A DNA stretch of 64,000 nt from Kofleriaceae bacterium (lineage in GTDB: Bacteria; Myxococcota_A; Polyangia; Haliangiales; Haliangiaceae), in NCBI GenBank assembly GCA_018058095.1, contig JAGPCO010000021.1:1-64000 (forward strand), in the 5' to 3' direction. This document shows positions 54,227 to 62,837 of the stretch, one piece after another (the first letter of the stretch is position 1; the number at the start of each line of letters is the position of its first letter). The position numbers and the translations under genes were made by a program. The notes beneath the pieces are model-generated. The model was not told the origin of the DNA. It was given only the letters and a program-made list of their open reading frames with translations, and ran no database searches.

Positions 54227-54946
54227 TCACTCTGTGGCCAGGTAGGGGCAGCAGGTCTCGACCGCGCCGTTCTCGCCGAGCTGCAGGTCGATGAGCGCGG
54301 CGCGGACCGGCGTCGCCGCGGCCCCGGTCGCGAACCCGACGACGCCGCCGTAGTTCAGGCGAACGCAGGCCCGCTCGCCAAACTCCTGGTAGCCGCCGAG
54401 GCAGGTGTCCCCGGCGAGCGAGTTGTGGTCATACACGTACCGCCAGGGCGCGGGCGCCAGCACGAGCGGGCGGTACGTCAGGTACAGGGACGCGGGCATC
54501 TCGAGCGCGACGCCGAACGTGGTGTCCTTGCCACGCGCCGCGCAGTAGGCGCACGACGGGTCGGCCGCCGTGATCTCGGGGAGCAGGACCATCAGCGGAT
54601 ACGCTGATACCTCGGCCGGAAGGGCCAGCTTGACCGGGTCGCCGCAGGTTCCAGTCGCCCCTGAGGTGAGCCCGCGCAGGTCGAGGACGGAGGCGGCGGT
54701 CGGCGGGAGCTCGATCCGCTCGCCCGAGCAGCAGCCTGGGACGTCGTAGTCCTCGACGGTACACAGCGCCTGCTCGGTCCACGCGTGGTCGAAGCCCAGC
54801 GAGGTGGCGGCATCCCCGGCCGCGGCCGATGCATCCGCCGTGGGCGCGGTCGGGCCGGCATCGACGCGGGTCTCGTTGGCGGGGCCACAGGCGGTGAGCA
54901 GCAGGGGCAGCAATCCGGTGGCGCAGAGGGCGCGAGCGTGGAGCAT
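54227..54946 (-). CDS. Cysteine-rich lipoprotein
   Basis: 239 aa from ATG 54946. Lipobox LLPLLLTACGPAN, Ala/Asp/Pro stalk, then a Cys-rich domain: ALCTVEDYDVPGCCSG, SGATGTCGDPVKL, PSCAYCAARGKD, AGDTCLGGYQEFGERACVRL, and a final AVETCCPYLATE. Likely several disulfides. No family recognised. Same strand as the haem-motif protein, 72 bp upstream of it, so the two may be transcribed together. Confidence 0.7.
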   Translation of the reverse strand: MLHARALCATGLLPLLLTACGPANETRVDAGPTAPTADASAAAGDAATSLGFDHAWTEQALCTVEDYDVPGCCSGERIELPPTAASVLDLRGLTSGATGTCGDPVKLALPAEVSAYPLMVLLPEITAADPSCAYCAARGKDTTFGVALEMPASLYLTYRPLVLAPAPWRYVYDHNSLAGDTCLGGYQEFGERACVRLNYGGVVGFATGAAATPVRAALIDLQLGENGAVETCCPYLATE

Positions 54947-55007
54947 CGAACGAACCTGTCGCACGGGGCGCTGCTCCATGGCAAGCGCGGGCTCACGCCC
55001 GACGAGA

Positions 55008-55196
55008 TCAGGCGTGCGCGCGCCGGCGCGAGCGACGCACCAGCGCGGCGCCGTGCAGGCCGAGACTCAGGCCCAGGCCGCCGGTCTCGCCGCGGTGGGT
55101 GCTGCCGCCGCCGCCGTCGTCGGCCTCGGTCGGATCCATTCCGGGCGGATCATCGATGGCGCCGAACAGGCCTGCTGGGACGCCATCGCCCGTCAC
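55008..55196 (-). CDS. Possible small protein with MYXO-CTERM-like tail
   Basis: 62 codons from GTG 55196, with high third-position GC as in real genes here. The end (GETGGLGLSLGLHG, then VRRSRRRAHA) has the Gly-rich, hydrophobic, Arg-run order of a MYXO-CTERM tail but no Cys before the helix. It could be a remnant of a larger gene or chance. It otherwise fills a 285-bp gap between two minus-strand genes. Confidence 0.25.
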   Translation of the reverse strand: MTGDGVPAGLFGAIDDPPGMDPTEADDGGGGSTHRGETGGLGLSLGLHGAALVRRSRRRAHA

Positions 55197-55231
55197 GAGC
55201 CCTGAGCGCCGGCGCGCGGCACGGCCTCGCG

Positions 55232-56536
55232 CTACAGGCCGAGGACCTCGACCAGGTCGACGCCGCCGACGGCGTGGCGGTTGTCGCGCAGCAAGCGGAT
55301 CACGTTGGCGGCCAGCTCCTTCTCGATCTTGGCGCGGGCCATGCCCGACACCATCGTCGGGTGCTGGGCGTGGCGGTAGGCACCGTCGGCGACGTCGGGC
55401 CGCCCGACCGCGAGCGCCAGCGCTGACACCAGCCCGGCCAGGCCGCTCTCGGTCTGCCGGGCCTCGGCCGCCTTGCCCAGCAGCTCGAGGTCGTTCGGGG
55501 CGATCGACAGCGCGCCGCCGCGGGCGATGCGCAGGCCGTGGATGCGGGCCACCGGCGCGCCCTCGGCGTACACCATCATGCCCTCGGTGCGCAGGCGGAC
55601 CGCGCGGACCTGCGCCGCGCTGGCGGCGGTCTTGACGTCGCCCGCGCTGGCCAGCAGGCCGCCGACGCTGTTGCCGCCGTCGATGTCGATGGACACGGCG
55701 GCGCCCGGCGCGAGGTCGAGCCCGGTGCCCTTGTCGACGAAGCTGGCGCCGCCACGCAGCGCGAAGGTCGCGCCGGCCGAGACGTCGCGTAGCTCGTCGG
55801 CGCCGACCGAGGGTTTGCCGCCGCCACCCGTGCTGGTGAAGGCGCGGTTGAACTGGGAGATGACCGCGTCGAGGGTGTGGCGCAGGTCGGGGTCCTGCAT
55901 CGGCGCGTAGCCCGGCTTGGCCAGCGGCGTGCCGGCGATGCCGTTGGTCAGGTGCTCGATGATGGTCTGGCCGACGGCGTCGACGCTCGACACCACCCCG
56001 GTGCCGCCGTCGCGGACGTCGGCAAAGGCGGCGCCGGTGGCGAGGTTGATGCCGGCGCCGTCGATCCACGCGTTGCGGACCGGAAACGTCACGTCGGCCA
56101 GGAGGCTGGGTGACATGCGGATCCGGACCTGCGTCGGCGTCACCTCGACGGTGACGGTGGTCGGGCCCTGGGTCACGACCGAGCCCTTGAAGTCCCCGGT
56201 CAGCTCGCGCCCGCCCGGGATGGTGACCGAGGCGCGCATGCTGCGCAGCTCGACCTGACCCGGGACCTCACGCTCGAGCTGGCCGAGGCGGGCGGCGACC
56301 AGCCCGGCCATCGCCATGCCATGGCGCTGGTGCAGGAAGGCCATGATGTCGTCGCGGTCCTCGGGGTGGGCCCGGATGACGTTGAGGACGGCGCTGGCGC
56401 CGGCCTCGCCGCTGAGGGAGCCCATGGCCTTGACCTGCTGCAGCCCGGCGCCTGGGCCGGCCTCGAGCTGCGCGGTCGGTTGCCCGGCCTGGCGGGGCGC
56501 CGCGGCGGTGGTCGAGGAGCGAGCGCCATCACCCAT
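55232..56536 (-). CDS. Unknown protein with eCIS-neighbourhood-like helical segment
   Basis: 434 aa. Start fixed by TACCAT 7 nt upstream of ATG 56536. After a disordered N-terminus comes a helical piece (AVLNVIRAHPEDRDDIMAFLHQRHGMAMAG) resembling a module in proteins near contractile-injection-like loci, by memory only. Then a beta-rich region (VELRSMRASVTIPGGRELTG, VTVEVTPTQVRIRMSPSL) and a second beta domain with AlaGly repeats (GTGLDLAPGAAVSIDIDGGNSVGG). No signal peptide. No contractile-sheath genes are in the window. Confidence 0.65.
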   Translation of the reverse strand: MGDGARSSTTAAAPRQAGQPTAQLEAGPGAGLQQVKAMGSLSGEAGASAVLNVIRAHPEDRDDIMAFLHQRHGMAMAGLVAARLGQLEREVPGQVELRSMRASVTIPGGRELTGDFKGSVVTQGPTTVTVEVTPTQVRIRMSPSLLADVTFPVRNAWIDGAGINLATGAAFADVRDGGTGVVSSVDAVGQTIIEHLTNGIAGTPLAKPGYAPMQDPDLRHTLDAVISQFNRAFTSTGGGGKPSVGADELRDVSAGATFALRGGASFVDKGTGLDLAPGAAVSIDIDGGNSVGGLLASAGDVKTAASAAQVRAVRLRTEGMMVYAEGAPVARIHGLRIARGGALSIAPNDLELLGKAAEARQTESGLAGLVSALALAVGRPDVADGAYRHAQHPTMVSGMARAKIEKELAANVIRLLRDNRHAVGGVDLVEVLGL

Positions 56537-56543
56537 GATCGGC

Positions 56544-56549
56544 ATGGTA
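56544..56549 (-). promoter_or_regulatory. -10 element (TACCAT)
   Basis: TACCAT preceded by CCGC lies 7 nt before ATG 56536. Confidence 0.55.
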
Positions 56550-56660
56550 GCGGGGCCGGGCGGCGCCGGCCAGGCCTGGCGGGGGCCGGCGCAAGTAGCC
56601 GCCACGCCTGGGCCGATCGGGCCGCTGGGAGGTGCGCAACCGGCGCTGGCCTGGGCCGAC

Positions 56661-57401
56661 ATGGCGCCCATGTCCAGCTCCAGCGCGCTTCGTGTCGACG
56701 CCCCGGCCTCTCCCCTCGCCGGTCCCACGGCCAGGCCGTCCCTCCAGCACCTGGGCGAGCGGTATGACCGCGCCCTGCGCCAGGTCGGGCGGTTGTGGCG
56801 GCCGGCCATCGCCGCCGTCGCCGAGCCGGTCACGACGATCGATCCGGCGCGCGTGTACCTCGTCGCCCGCGGCCTGGGTGAGGCGCTGGCCGGCGCGGCC
56901 TGCGCGGCCGCGGTCGGGGTGGCGCTGGCGCCGCTGGCGCAGTCCGACGACGCGACCAGCCGGCGGGTGGTCGCCCTCGAGCTGGCGCGCTGGCGCCGCG
57001 ACCGGGTCAGCCTGATGACCACGCGCCCGGCGATCTGGCCGCGGCCACGCGACGCCGACGCCGGGACCCGACCGGTGGTGGAGGCGATGCGCGACCAGCT
57101 GTGGGGGCGGGTCGAGCTGGAGCGGCCGGCGGTGATCGAGCTGCTGGCGGCGTGCAGCGGGCGGCTCGCGAACGGGGCTGGTTGCGACGACACGCTGCCG
57201 GCCCGGGTCACGTCCGAGCTGCGCCGGTACCTCGACGAGGGCTGCGCCGCGCTGCAGCTGGCGCTGGCGCCGGTCGCCGGCGCACGCCCCAGCGTGGCCT
57301 GGCAGACGTGGTACGAGCTCGCCGTCGGGGAGCGCCGGGCCCGGACCGAGCCGCTGCCGACCGAGCTGGCCGAAAGCGGCTTCGTCCTGCGCGTGGGGTG
57401 A
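56661..57401 (+). CDS. Unknown protein
   Basis: 246 aa from ATG 56661; the frame stays open upstream into the antisense gene, so a start between 56550 and 56661 cannot be excluded. Mostly helical (RYDRALRQVGRLWRPAIAAV, ARGLGEALAGAACAAAVGVAL, RRVVALELARWRRDRVSLMT). No signal peptide, one weakly hydrophobic Ala-rich helix near residue 75. No family recognised. It diverges from the unknown gene on its left. Confidence 0.6.
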   Translation: MAPMSSSSALRVDAPASPLAGPTARPSLQHLGERYDRALRQVGRLWRPAIAAVAEPVTTIDPARVYLVARGLGEALAGAACAAAVGVALAPLAQSDDATSRRVVALELARWRRDRVSLMTTRPAIWPRPRDADAGTRPVVEAMRDQLWGRVELERPAVIELLAACSGRLANGAGCDDTLPARVTSELRRYLDEGCAALQLALAPVAGARPSVAWQTWYELAVGERRARTEPLPTELAESGFVLRVG

Positions 57402-57508
57402 GGGCGATCGGCGCGCTGGGCCGATGAGGTGAGCTGGCTTCGGACCGCGCCCCGGGCTGGATCGCGATTTCGTTGAAGGGTCGGCGCGGTTCGATCGTAT
57501 GTACTCGC

Positions 57509-58027
57509 ATGGCCGCGTCCAAGGTGTCTCCGGTGGCGATCCTCCTGCTGGTGCTGGCGGCGGCGCTGGCCGGCACGTCGGTGACCGATAGCTGGTTCAC
57601 CGGTCGGGTGACCTGGCCGCCCCAGGCCAGCGGGGCGCGGGTCGAGGCCGGCCTGATGGGCGTGAGCGTGTTCGATCGCGGCGAGCGCAACACGCGCTGG
57701 GACAACGTGCCCAACATCGATCTCGACATGGTCGCCAGCGGCTACCTCGGCGCGGTCGGCGGCGTCATCGCCGCCGGCTTCCTGCTGCTGCTCGGCCTGG
57801 GCGAGCTGGCCGGGCGCGGCGGCCCCGACCCGCGCACGCTGCGGGTGGCGCGGGTCGCGACCCGGGTGGCCGGCGCGGCCATGCTGTACTTCCTGCTGCG
57901 CAGCTGGATCGACGACTCGCCCGGGCCGCTCCACCTCGACGTGTCGTGGGGCGGCTTCGCCGCGCTGGCGGCCATCGTCGGCGCCATGCGTGTGCTGCCG
58001 ATGGTCGGCGCCACGCACGCGCGCTGA
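57509..58027 (+). CDS. Four-helix integral membrane protein
   Basis: 172 aa from ATG 57509. Hydrophobic segments at about 7-25, 75-95, 112-132 and 145-165, with a soluble loop after the first (DSWFTGRVTWPPQASGARVEAGLMGV) that probably faces outward. No known family. The sequence GATCGTATGTACTCGC just before the ATG is only a loose promoter match. It converges with the GHKL ATPase gene, 14 bp apart. Confidence 0.65.
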   Translation: MAASKVSPVAILLLVLAAALAGTSVTDSWFTGRVTWPPQASGARVEAGLMGVSVFDRGERNTRWDNVPNIDLDMVASGYLGAVGGVIAAGFLLLLGLGELAGRGGPDPRTLRVARVATRVAGAAMLYFLLRSWIDDSPGPLHLDVSWGGFAALAAIVGAMRVLPMVGATHAR

Positions 58028-58041
58028 CGGGCTGAGCGCGC

Positions 58042-59928
58042 TCAGCGTGGGGTGCGCAGCAGGTTGCGCTCGCCCAGGGCGATGATCTCGAGCACCTGCT
58101 CGATGATCGGCTCGTGGCCGGGGTGGCCGCGCGCCACCGTCAGGTCCTTGGCGAACAGGGCGACCAGGTAGCGCAGTCGGGCGCGCGGCTCGACCGCCAG
58201 CGCGCGGTAGTCGGGGTGGGCGATGTTGACCTGCCAGGTCGCGCCGAGCATGCGGCTGCGCCACGACCCGCCGTCCTCCACGAGCACCGGCTCGGGGATG
58301 CCGGCCCCGGGCGCACCGGCCGGCGGCCCGTCGGCGACCTCGACGTCGACGGTGGTGCTGGTGCTGCCGCCGCCGGCCTCGGCGATGACCGTGAGCTGGT
58401 AGCGACGGTCGGCGGCGGCGTCGGCCAGGCGCGCGACCCGGCTCATGCGGGCCGGCGCGCCGCCGTCGTCGAGCTCGAGCAGCGGCGAGCTGGGCAGCCA
58501 GGTCAGGGCGGCGTCGATGCGCTGGCCATGTACGTCGTGGACCAGGGCGCGCACGCCGCGCGCGCCGCCGGGCCACAGCCGGACCGGGTCGGGGCTGAGG
58601 CGGACGTGGTGGGCCGGGCCGGGTGGGAGCAGGCGCGGCGGCAGCGGCTCATCGGCCGGCGCGGCGACGGTGGTGGCGGCGTCGTCGCCGGGCGCGGCGC
58701 CGGCGCGGTCGTCGTCGTCGGGGACCAGGGCGCCCGGACCGGGTGCGGAGTCGGCCAGCGGGTCAGCCGCGCCGTGCTCACCGGCGCCGCCGCGCCCGGC
58801 CAGGGTGGACGGCAGCTCGAGGTGGGGCAGGCGGGCGCGCAGGCCACGCAGGGCCCGGCGCAGATCGTTGACGAGCTGGCGCTCGCTGGTGAGCGAGCGC
58901 TCGCTGGCGTGGCGGTCGAGCGCGGCTTGCACCAGCGGCGCCAGCTGGGCCAGCGCCTGCACCATGGCGGCGGCGCTGGCGTCGGGCGTGACGCCGCGTC
59001 GGCTGCCGGGTGGGATGCTCAGCGCCGGGAACTCGATCGTCCCGGTCAGGGCTGGGTCGTTCCACGGCGTGTGATCGAGGTCGAGCCCAGCCAGGTCGGC
59101 CAGGCGGTCGGCCACCACGGTGCCGGCGCAGGTCAGCTCGACCGCGCCGCCGGCGCCGGTCGCGCCGGCCAGGTACAGCTCGACCTGCAGCGTGGCCAGG
59201 CCGGGCACGGCGACGCCGGCCGGCACGTCGAGGCGGACGCCGTCGAAGCGGCGCGGCGTGACCGGGGCTCGTTCCGCCAGCTGGCCGCGCGTGTCGTACT
59301 CACGCACCTCGACTGCGGCGCCCGAGGCCAGGAGTGGACCGCGCAGCTCGCTGCCGAGGTACTCGGCCAGGCGGCGGGCCGCCAGCGGGCGCAGCGCGGC
59401 CGGGTGCAGCTCGGTGATGACCAGCTCGGTGAAGGTGGGCGCGGCGTCGATGCTGGGCGGGCCCGGCACCACCTCGGCGCGCGGCTCGTCCTCGACCAGG
59501 CGCAAGAGCCAGACCGCGCCGGCGCCGACGCGCGAGCGGATCTCCATGCGGTGGCCGATCGACCAGAAGCCGAGCAGGCCGATGCCGTACTGGCCGGCCA
59601 CGATCTGCTGGTGGCGCTCGGCCGGCGACAGGTTGCGCTTGTGCGAGCGGCCGATGTGGGTGGCCAGGTAGCGCAGCGCCGCCTCGCGCTCCTCGGTCGG
59701 GCGGATGCCCTCGCCGTCGTCGCGCACCACCAGCGAGGCGCGGCGGCCGCGCCGGCGCCGCTCGAGCGTGATGGTGCGGGCGCCGGCGTCGATGGCGTTC
59801 TGCACCAGCTCGGCCACCGCCTTGCGCGGGTCGCTCTGGCTGCGCGCCAGCCAGCGGATGAGATCGAACGCGTCGGCCGGCTGCAGCCGGACCCGGGCCG
59901 GGTCCTTGCCCGAGCGACGGCCGGCCAT
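58042..59928 (-). CDS. GHKL (Hsp90/MutL/MORC-like) ATPase
   Basis: 628 aa. A Bergerat ATP-binding fold at the N-terminus: N-box with Glu40, Asn44, Asp47 (VAELVQNAIDAGA), G1 box DDGEGI (70-75) and G2 box GQYGIGLLGFWSIG (112-125). Lys97/Arg98 lie in the lid (GRSHKRNLSP). A transducer-like second domain extends to about 300, then a helical region, a disordered acidic linker (about 370-430) and a C-terminal Ig-like beta part. It lies 57 bp behind the nuclease gene on the same strand. The Glu40 base is present, so ATP hydrolysis is expected. A conformational clamp for the neighbouring helicase and nuclease is inference. Confidence 0.82.
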   Translation of the reverse strand: MAGRRSGKDPARVRLQPADAFDLIRWLARSQSDPRKAVAELVQNAIDAGARTITLERRRRGRRASLVVRDDGEGIRPTEEREAALRYLATHIGRSHKRNLSPAERHQQIVAGQYGIGLLGFWSIGHRMEIRSRVGAGAVWLLRLVEDEPRAEVVPGPPSIDAAPTFTELVITELHPAALRPLAARRLAEYLGSELRGPLLASGAAVEVREYDTRGQLAERAPVTPRRFDGVRLDVPAGVAVPGLATLQVELYLAGATGAGGAVELTCAGTVVADRLADLAGLDLDHTPWNDPALTGTIEFPALSIPPGSRRGVTPDASAAAMVQALAQLAPLVQAALDRHASERSLTSERQLVNDLRRALRGLRARLPHLELPSTLAGRGGAGEHGAADPLADSAPGPGALVPDDDDRAGAAPGDDAATTVAAPADEPLPPRLLPPGPAHHVRLSPDPVRLWPGGARGVRALVHDVHGQRIDAALTWLPSSPLLELDDGGAPARMSRVARLADAAADRRYQLTVIAEAGGGSTSTTVDVEVADGPPAGAPGAGIPEPVLVEDGGSWRSRMLGATWQVNIAHPDYRALAVEPRARLRYLVALFAKDLTVARGHPGHEPIIEQVLEIIALGERNLLRTPR

Positions 59929-59985
59929 TCAGTTGGCCTCGGCTGTGGGCGGGGAAGGGCAGGGGCACATGGTCGCGTCAGCCGT

Positions 59986-61224
59986 TCATACCGCAACCCG
60001 GTCATGGTCTGGCGGGGCCTGGGGTTCGACGATCGCGAGGACCCTGCGGACGTCGATGCGCCGCCGAAACGGCACGACGGGGCCGGGGGCGAGGGTGGCC
60101 AGGTCGTCGGCGCCGTGGCGCTGGTCGACGCACAGGATCAAGTTGGGCATGCCCGCGCGCAGGTAGTCGGCGCGCTTCTGCGCCAGGTAGGCCGGGGTCC
60201 AGAAGCCGACGACCTCGATCCACCAGCACTGGCTCGGCGCCGCCGGTGTCGATGCGCTGCGCGGCACCAGCGCGAAGTCGGGGAAGACCTCGCGCTCGCC
60301 CACCCGCACCGGGGCCGGCTCGCGCACCAGGTGCCAGCCGGGCGCCTGCGCCCGCAGGTCGCGGGCGAAGCGCGCCTCGAGCTCGCTGTCGAGGGTGGGG
60401 CCGGGCCCGGCCGGGCGCAGCAGCGTGCGGTCACGCAGGGCGTATCGCACCGTGCGATCGCCGAGCAGCACCGCGGCGTCGAGCGCGAGCTCGGTCGCCC
60501 ACGGCAGCAGGCCGAGCAGTGAGCACAGGGCGCCGCCGTAGACCCGGGTGTGGCGGAACAGGGCGAGCGGGCCCGACACCACCAGCTCGCGTCGGCCGTC
60601 ATCGAGGCCATCGGGTGGCGCGGTGGTGCGGACCTCGCAGATGAGGCCACGCCGGCGGGCGCCGAGCACGATGGCGCGCGAGTTGCCGCGGAGGCGGATG
60701 CGTACCGCGGTGGCGCGCCGCACGACGCGGCTGACCAGCTCGTGGTTGAGCTCGGCGAGCAGGGCGATCGCGTCCTGGTCGCCGGGCGCGACCACCAGGC
60801 GCGCGTCCGGGAGGTCGGCGAACAGCGACGAGATGACCGCGCCTGGCGCGACCCCGAGCGCCCCACTCGCCTCGGCCAGCAGCGCGGCCCGCGCCGGCGC
60901 GTCGGTCGGCGCCGGCAGGCCGGCGCGGGCGGCGGCGGAGAACAGCGCGGCGCGGGCCCGGCGCGGATCGACCGCGGCGGAGATCGTGCCGCGCAGGCGC
61001 CGGCGAATCACGTCCTCGACCAGGGCGCGCGCCTCGGCCGACGGCGGGGCGATGGCTGGCGCGCGCAGGCGCTGGCGCAGCTCGAGCCACGGTCGGCCGA
61101 CCGCCGCCCGCACCTCGGTCAGCACGGCGTCGATCCATGGCAGGTCGCCCGCGGTGAACACCCGCGGCACCAGCTCGTCGCCGACGATCACGCCGGGGAT
61201 GCCGCCAGGGATCGCCGGCCTCAC
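59986..61224 (-). CDS. Bax1-like (DUF790) nuclease
   Basis: 412 aa. The sequence has the DUF790 form: FAALLAE-type helical N-terminus, LLAELNHELVSRVVRRATAVRI, and a C-terminal PD-(D/E)xK-like core (VFPDFALVP with Asp316; CWWIEVVGFWTPAYL with Glu337; AQKRADYL with Lys350). In archaea the equivalent protein, Bax1, binds XPB and cuts DNA beside the bubble it opens. Here GTG 61224 overlaps the XPB-like stop by 4 bp (GTGA), so the pair is translationally coupled. Confidence 0.85.
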   Translation of the reverse strand: MRPAIPGGIPGVIVGDELVPRVFTAGDLPWIDAVLTEVRAAVGRPWLELRQRLRAPAIAPPSAEARALVEDVIRRRLRGTISAAVDPRRARAALFSAAARAGLPAPTDAPARAALLAEASGALGVAPGAVISSLFADLPDARLVVAPGDQDAIALLAELNHELVSRVVRRATAVRIRLRGNSRAIVLGARRRGLICEVRTTAPPDGLDDGRRELVVSGPLALFRHTRVYGGALCSLLGLLPWATELALDAAVLLGDRTVRYALRDRTLLRPAGPGPTLDSELEARFARDLRAQAPGWHLVREPAPVRVGEREVFPDFALVPRSASTPAAPSQCWWIEVVGFWTPAYLAQKRADYLRAGMPNLILCVDQRHGADDLATLAPGPVVPFRRRIDVRRVLAIVEPQAPPDHDRVAV

Positions 61225-62609
61225 GGCAGGGCCCCCGGTCCGGCGGGGCTGGCGACCGCGTCGTGGCGGCGCCGAGCCCGGGCCGGCTCGGACCCGACCT
61301 CGACCACCAGCTCGTAGACCACGGCGCGCTTGCCGTCGCGCGGGCGCAGCACCCGGCCGACGCGCTGCACGAACTCGCGCGCACCGGCGGCGGCGCCGAC
61401 GATGATCGCGACGTCGGCGTCGGGCACGTCGACGCCCTCGTTGAGGACGCGGGCCGAAACCAGGTGGCGCAGCGTGCCGGCGCGGAAGGCGGCCAGCACG
61501 TCGTCGCGCTCGCGCCGCTTGATCTCGCAGGTGATGGGCATGATCAGGTGCTCGCGGGCGATGCGGTAGGCGCTGGTGTTGTCGGCGGTGAAGACCAGCA
61601 CCCGCGCGTCCGGGTGACGTGCCAGCAGCGTCGCCAGCGCCTGCCGTTTGCCGTCGGCCGCGGTCACCAGCTCGCGCGCGCGCCGCCACGCCGCCAGCGC
61701 CTGCCGCCCGCTGCTGGAGCGGCCGGCTGCGGCGACGAAGTCGGCCCACGTCGCTGCCGGCGCGGCGATCGTGAACGGCACGTACGCCGCCAGGAACTGG
61801 GCGCGCAGGGCGCGGTACTGCTCGGCCTCGGCGGCGGTCAGGGCGACCGGCACCGGGACCAGCTCGAACGGCGCCAGCGCCGTGCCGGCCAGGTCGGCCA
61901 CCGTGCGCGAGAACACCACCGGGCCGACCAGCTCGGCCAGCGCTGCGGCCCCGGTCGCGCCGGGCGGCGTGGCCGTCAGGCCCAGGCGGGCCGGCGCGGT
62001 CGTCATGTCGAGGATCTCCTCGTACAGGCCGTGGCCGAGGTGGTGCACCTCGTCGACCACCAGCAGGCCGAACTGGTCGCCGATGCGCCCCATCCACTGG
62101 TAGGCGGAGGCCAGGGTGGCGACGGTGACCGCCTGGAGATCGTGCACGCCGTCGCCGAGCTGCCCGACCGGGCCGCCATAGAAGCCGGCCAGCGTCGTGC
62201 GCCACTGCTCGACCAGGATCCGCGTCGGCGCCAGGCACAGCGTCGGCCGGGCCAGCGCGCGCATGGCGGCGATCGCCACCCGGGTCTTGCCGGCGCCGGT
62301 CGGCAGCACGATGAGCCCGCGCTGGCCGGCCGCCAGCCACGCCTGCACCGCGTCGCGCTGGTAGTCGCGCAGCGCCAGCTGCTCGGCCGGGCACCAGGTC
62401 GAGGACACGCCGTCCATCCGTCGGCCAACGCGGTCCACGAACCGGACGCCACGCGCCCGCAGCTCGGACACGATCGCGGCCTGGAAGCGGGCCGGGGCGC
62501 GCCACACCCGGACTCGCGAATCCCAGCGGATTCCGGGGAGGTCGGCGACGCTCGTGGGGCTGGCGCCCGGTCGGATGATGACCGTGCCGCGATCGAACTC
62601 GAGCTGCAT
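61221..62609 (-). CDS. XPB/Rad25-like superfamily 2 helicase
   Basis: 462 aa. Q-motif LRDYQ (80-84), Walker A PTGAGKT (103-109), Walker B DEVH (186-189), TATP (212-215), motif V ARVLNEGVDVPD (386-397), motif VI QRVGRVLR (415-422). A 75-residue N-terminal domain before the core fits the damage-recognition part of XPB. The Arg-Glu-Asp loop XPB has after motif III (ATLVREDD) reads PPGATG here, so DNA opening may differ. The helicase should unwind DNA at lesions for the coupled nuclease. The first gene of the operon. Confidence 0.88.
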   Translation of the reverse strand: MQLEFDRGTVIIRPGASPTSVADLPGIRWDSRVRVWRAPARFQAAIVSELRARGVRFVDRVGRRMDGVSSTWCPAEQLALRDYQRDAVQAWLAAGQRGLIVLPTGAGKTRVAIAAMRALARPTLCLAPTRILVEQWRTTLAGFYGGPVGQLGDGVHDLQAVTVATLASAYQWMGRIGDQFGLLVVDEVHHLGHGLYEEILDMTTAPARLGLTATPPGATGAAALAELVGPVVFSRTVADLAGTALAPFELVPVPVALTAAEAEQYRALRAQFLAAYVPFTIAAPAATWADFVAAAGRSSSGRQALAAWRRARELVTAADGKRQALATLLARHPDARVLVFTADNTSAYRIAREHLIMPITCEIKRRERDDVLAAFRAGTLRHLVSARVLNEGVDVPDADVAIIVGAAAGAREFVQRVGRVLRPRDGKRAVVYELVVEVGSEPARARRRHDAVASPAGPGALP

Positions 62610-62837
62610 GCAGGGCGCAGCAGCAAGGCGCGAGCCACCTCGCGAAATGGAGCGCTTGACCCAGCTTCACCCAAGAAAACGACGAGCGAGTGCAGAAACT
62701 CGGGAACATGAACTGGCCTCGCCGCTCTACCTGGGCGGCGCGGGGACTGCCTCATGGGTCCAGTCGCGTCGACCTCGCCGGGAGCCGCGTCATGTATCGC
62801 CAGAATCTCCAATCCCCCCCCCACAGTTAGCCCGCTG
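62610..62837. other. Divergent intergenic region, relatively AT-rich
   Basis: This 228-bp gap between the XPB-like gene and a plus-strand lipoprotein is clearly less GC-rich than its surroundings, especially 62640-62715. It must hold the cassette promoter, but no TANNNT sits close to either start. A poly-C run lies at 62814-62822. Confidence 0.5.

Noticed and set aside
54804..55205. Plus-strand frame in the 54947-55231 gap
   Set aside because: Most of it is antisense to the Cys-rich lipoprotein; no start signal or family resemblance.
62754..62837. Upstream extension of the small lipoprotein to ATG 62754
   Set aside because: The extra 28 residues would bury the signal peptide; GTG 62838 gives a normal lipoprotein signal.
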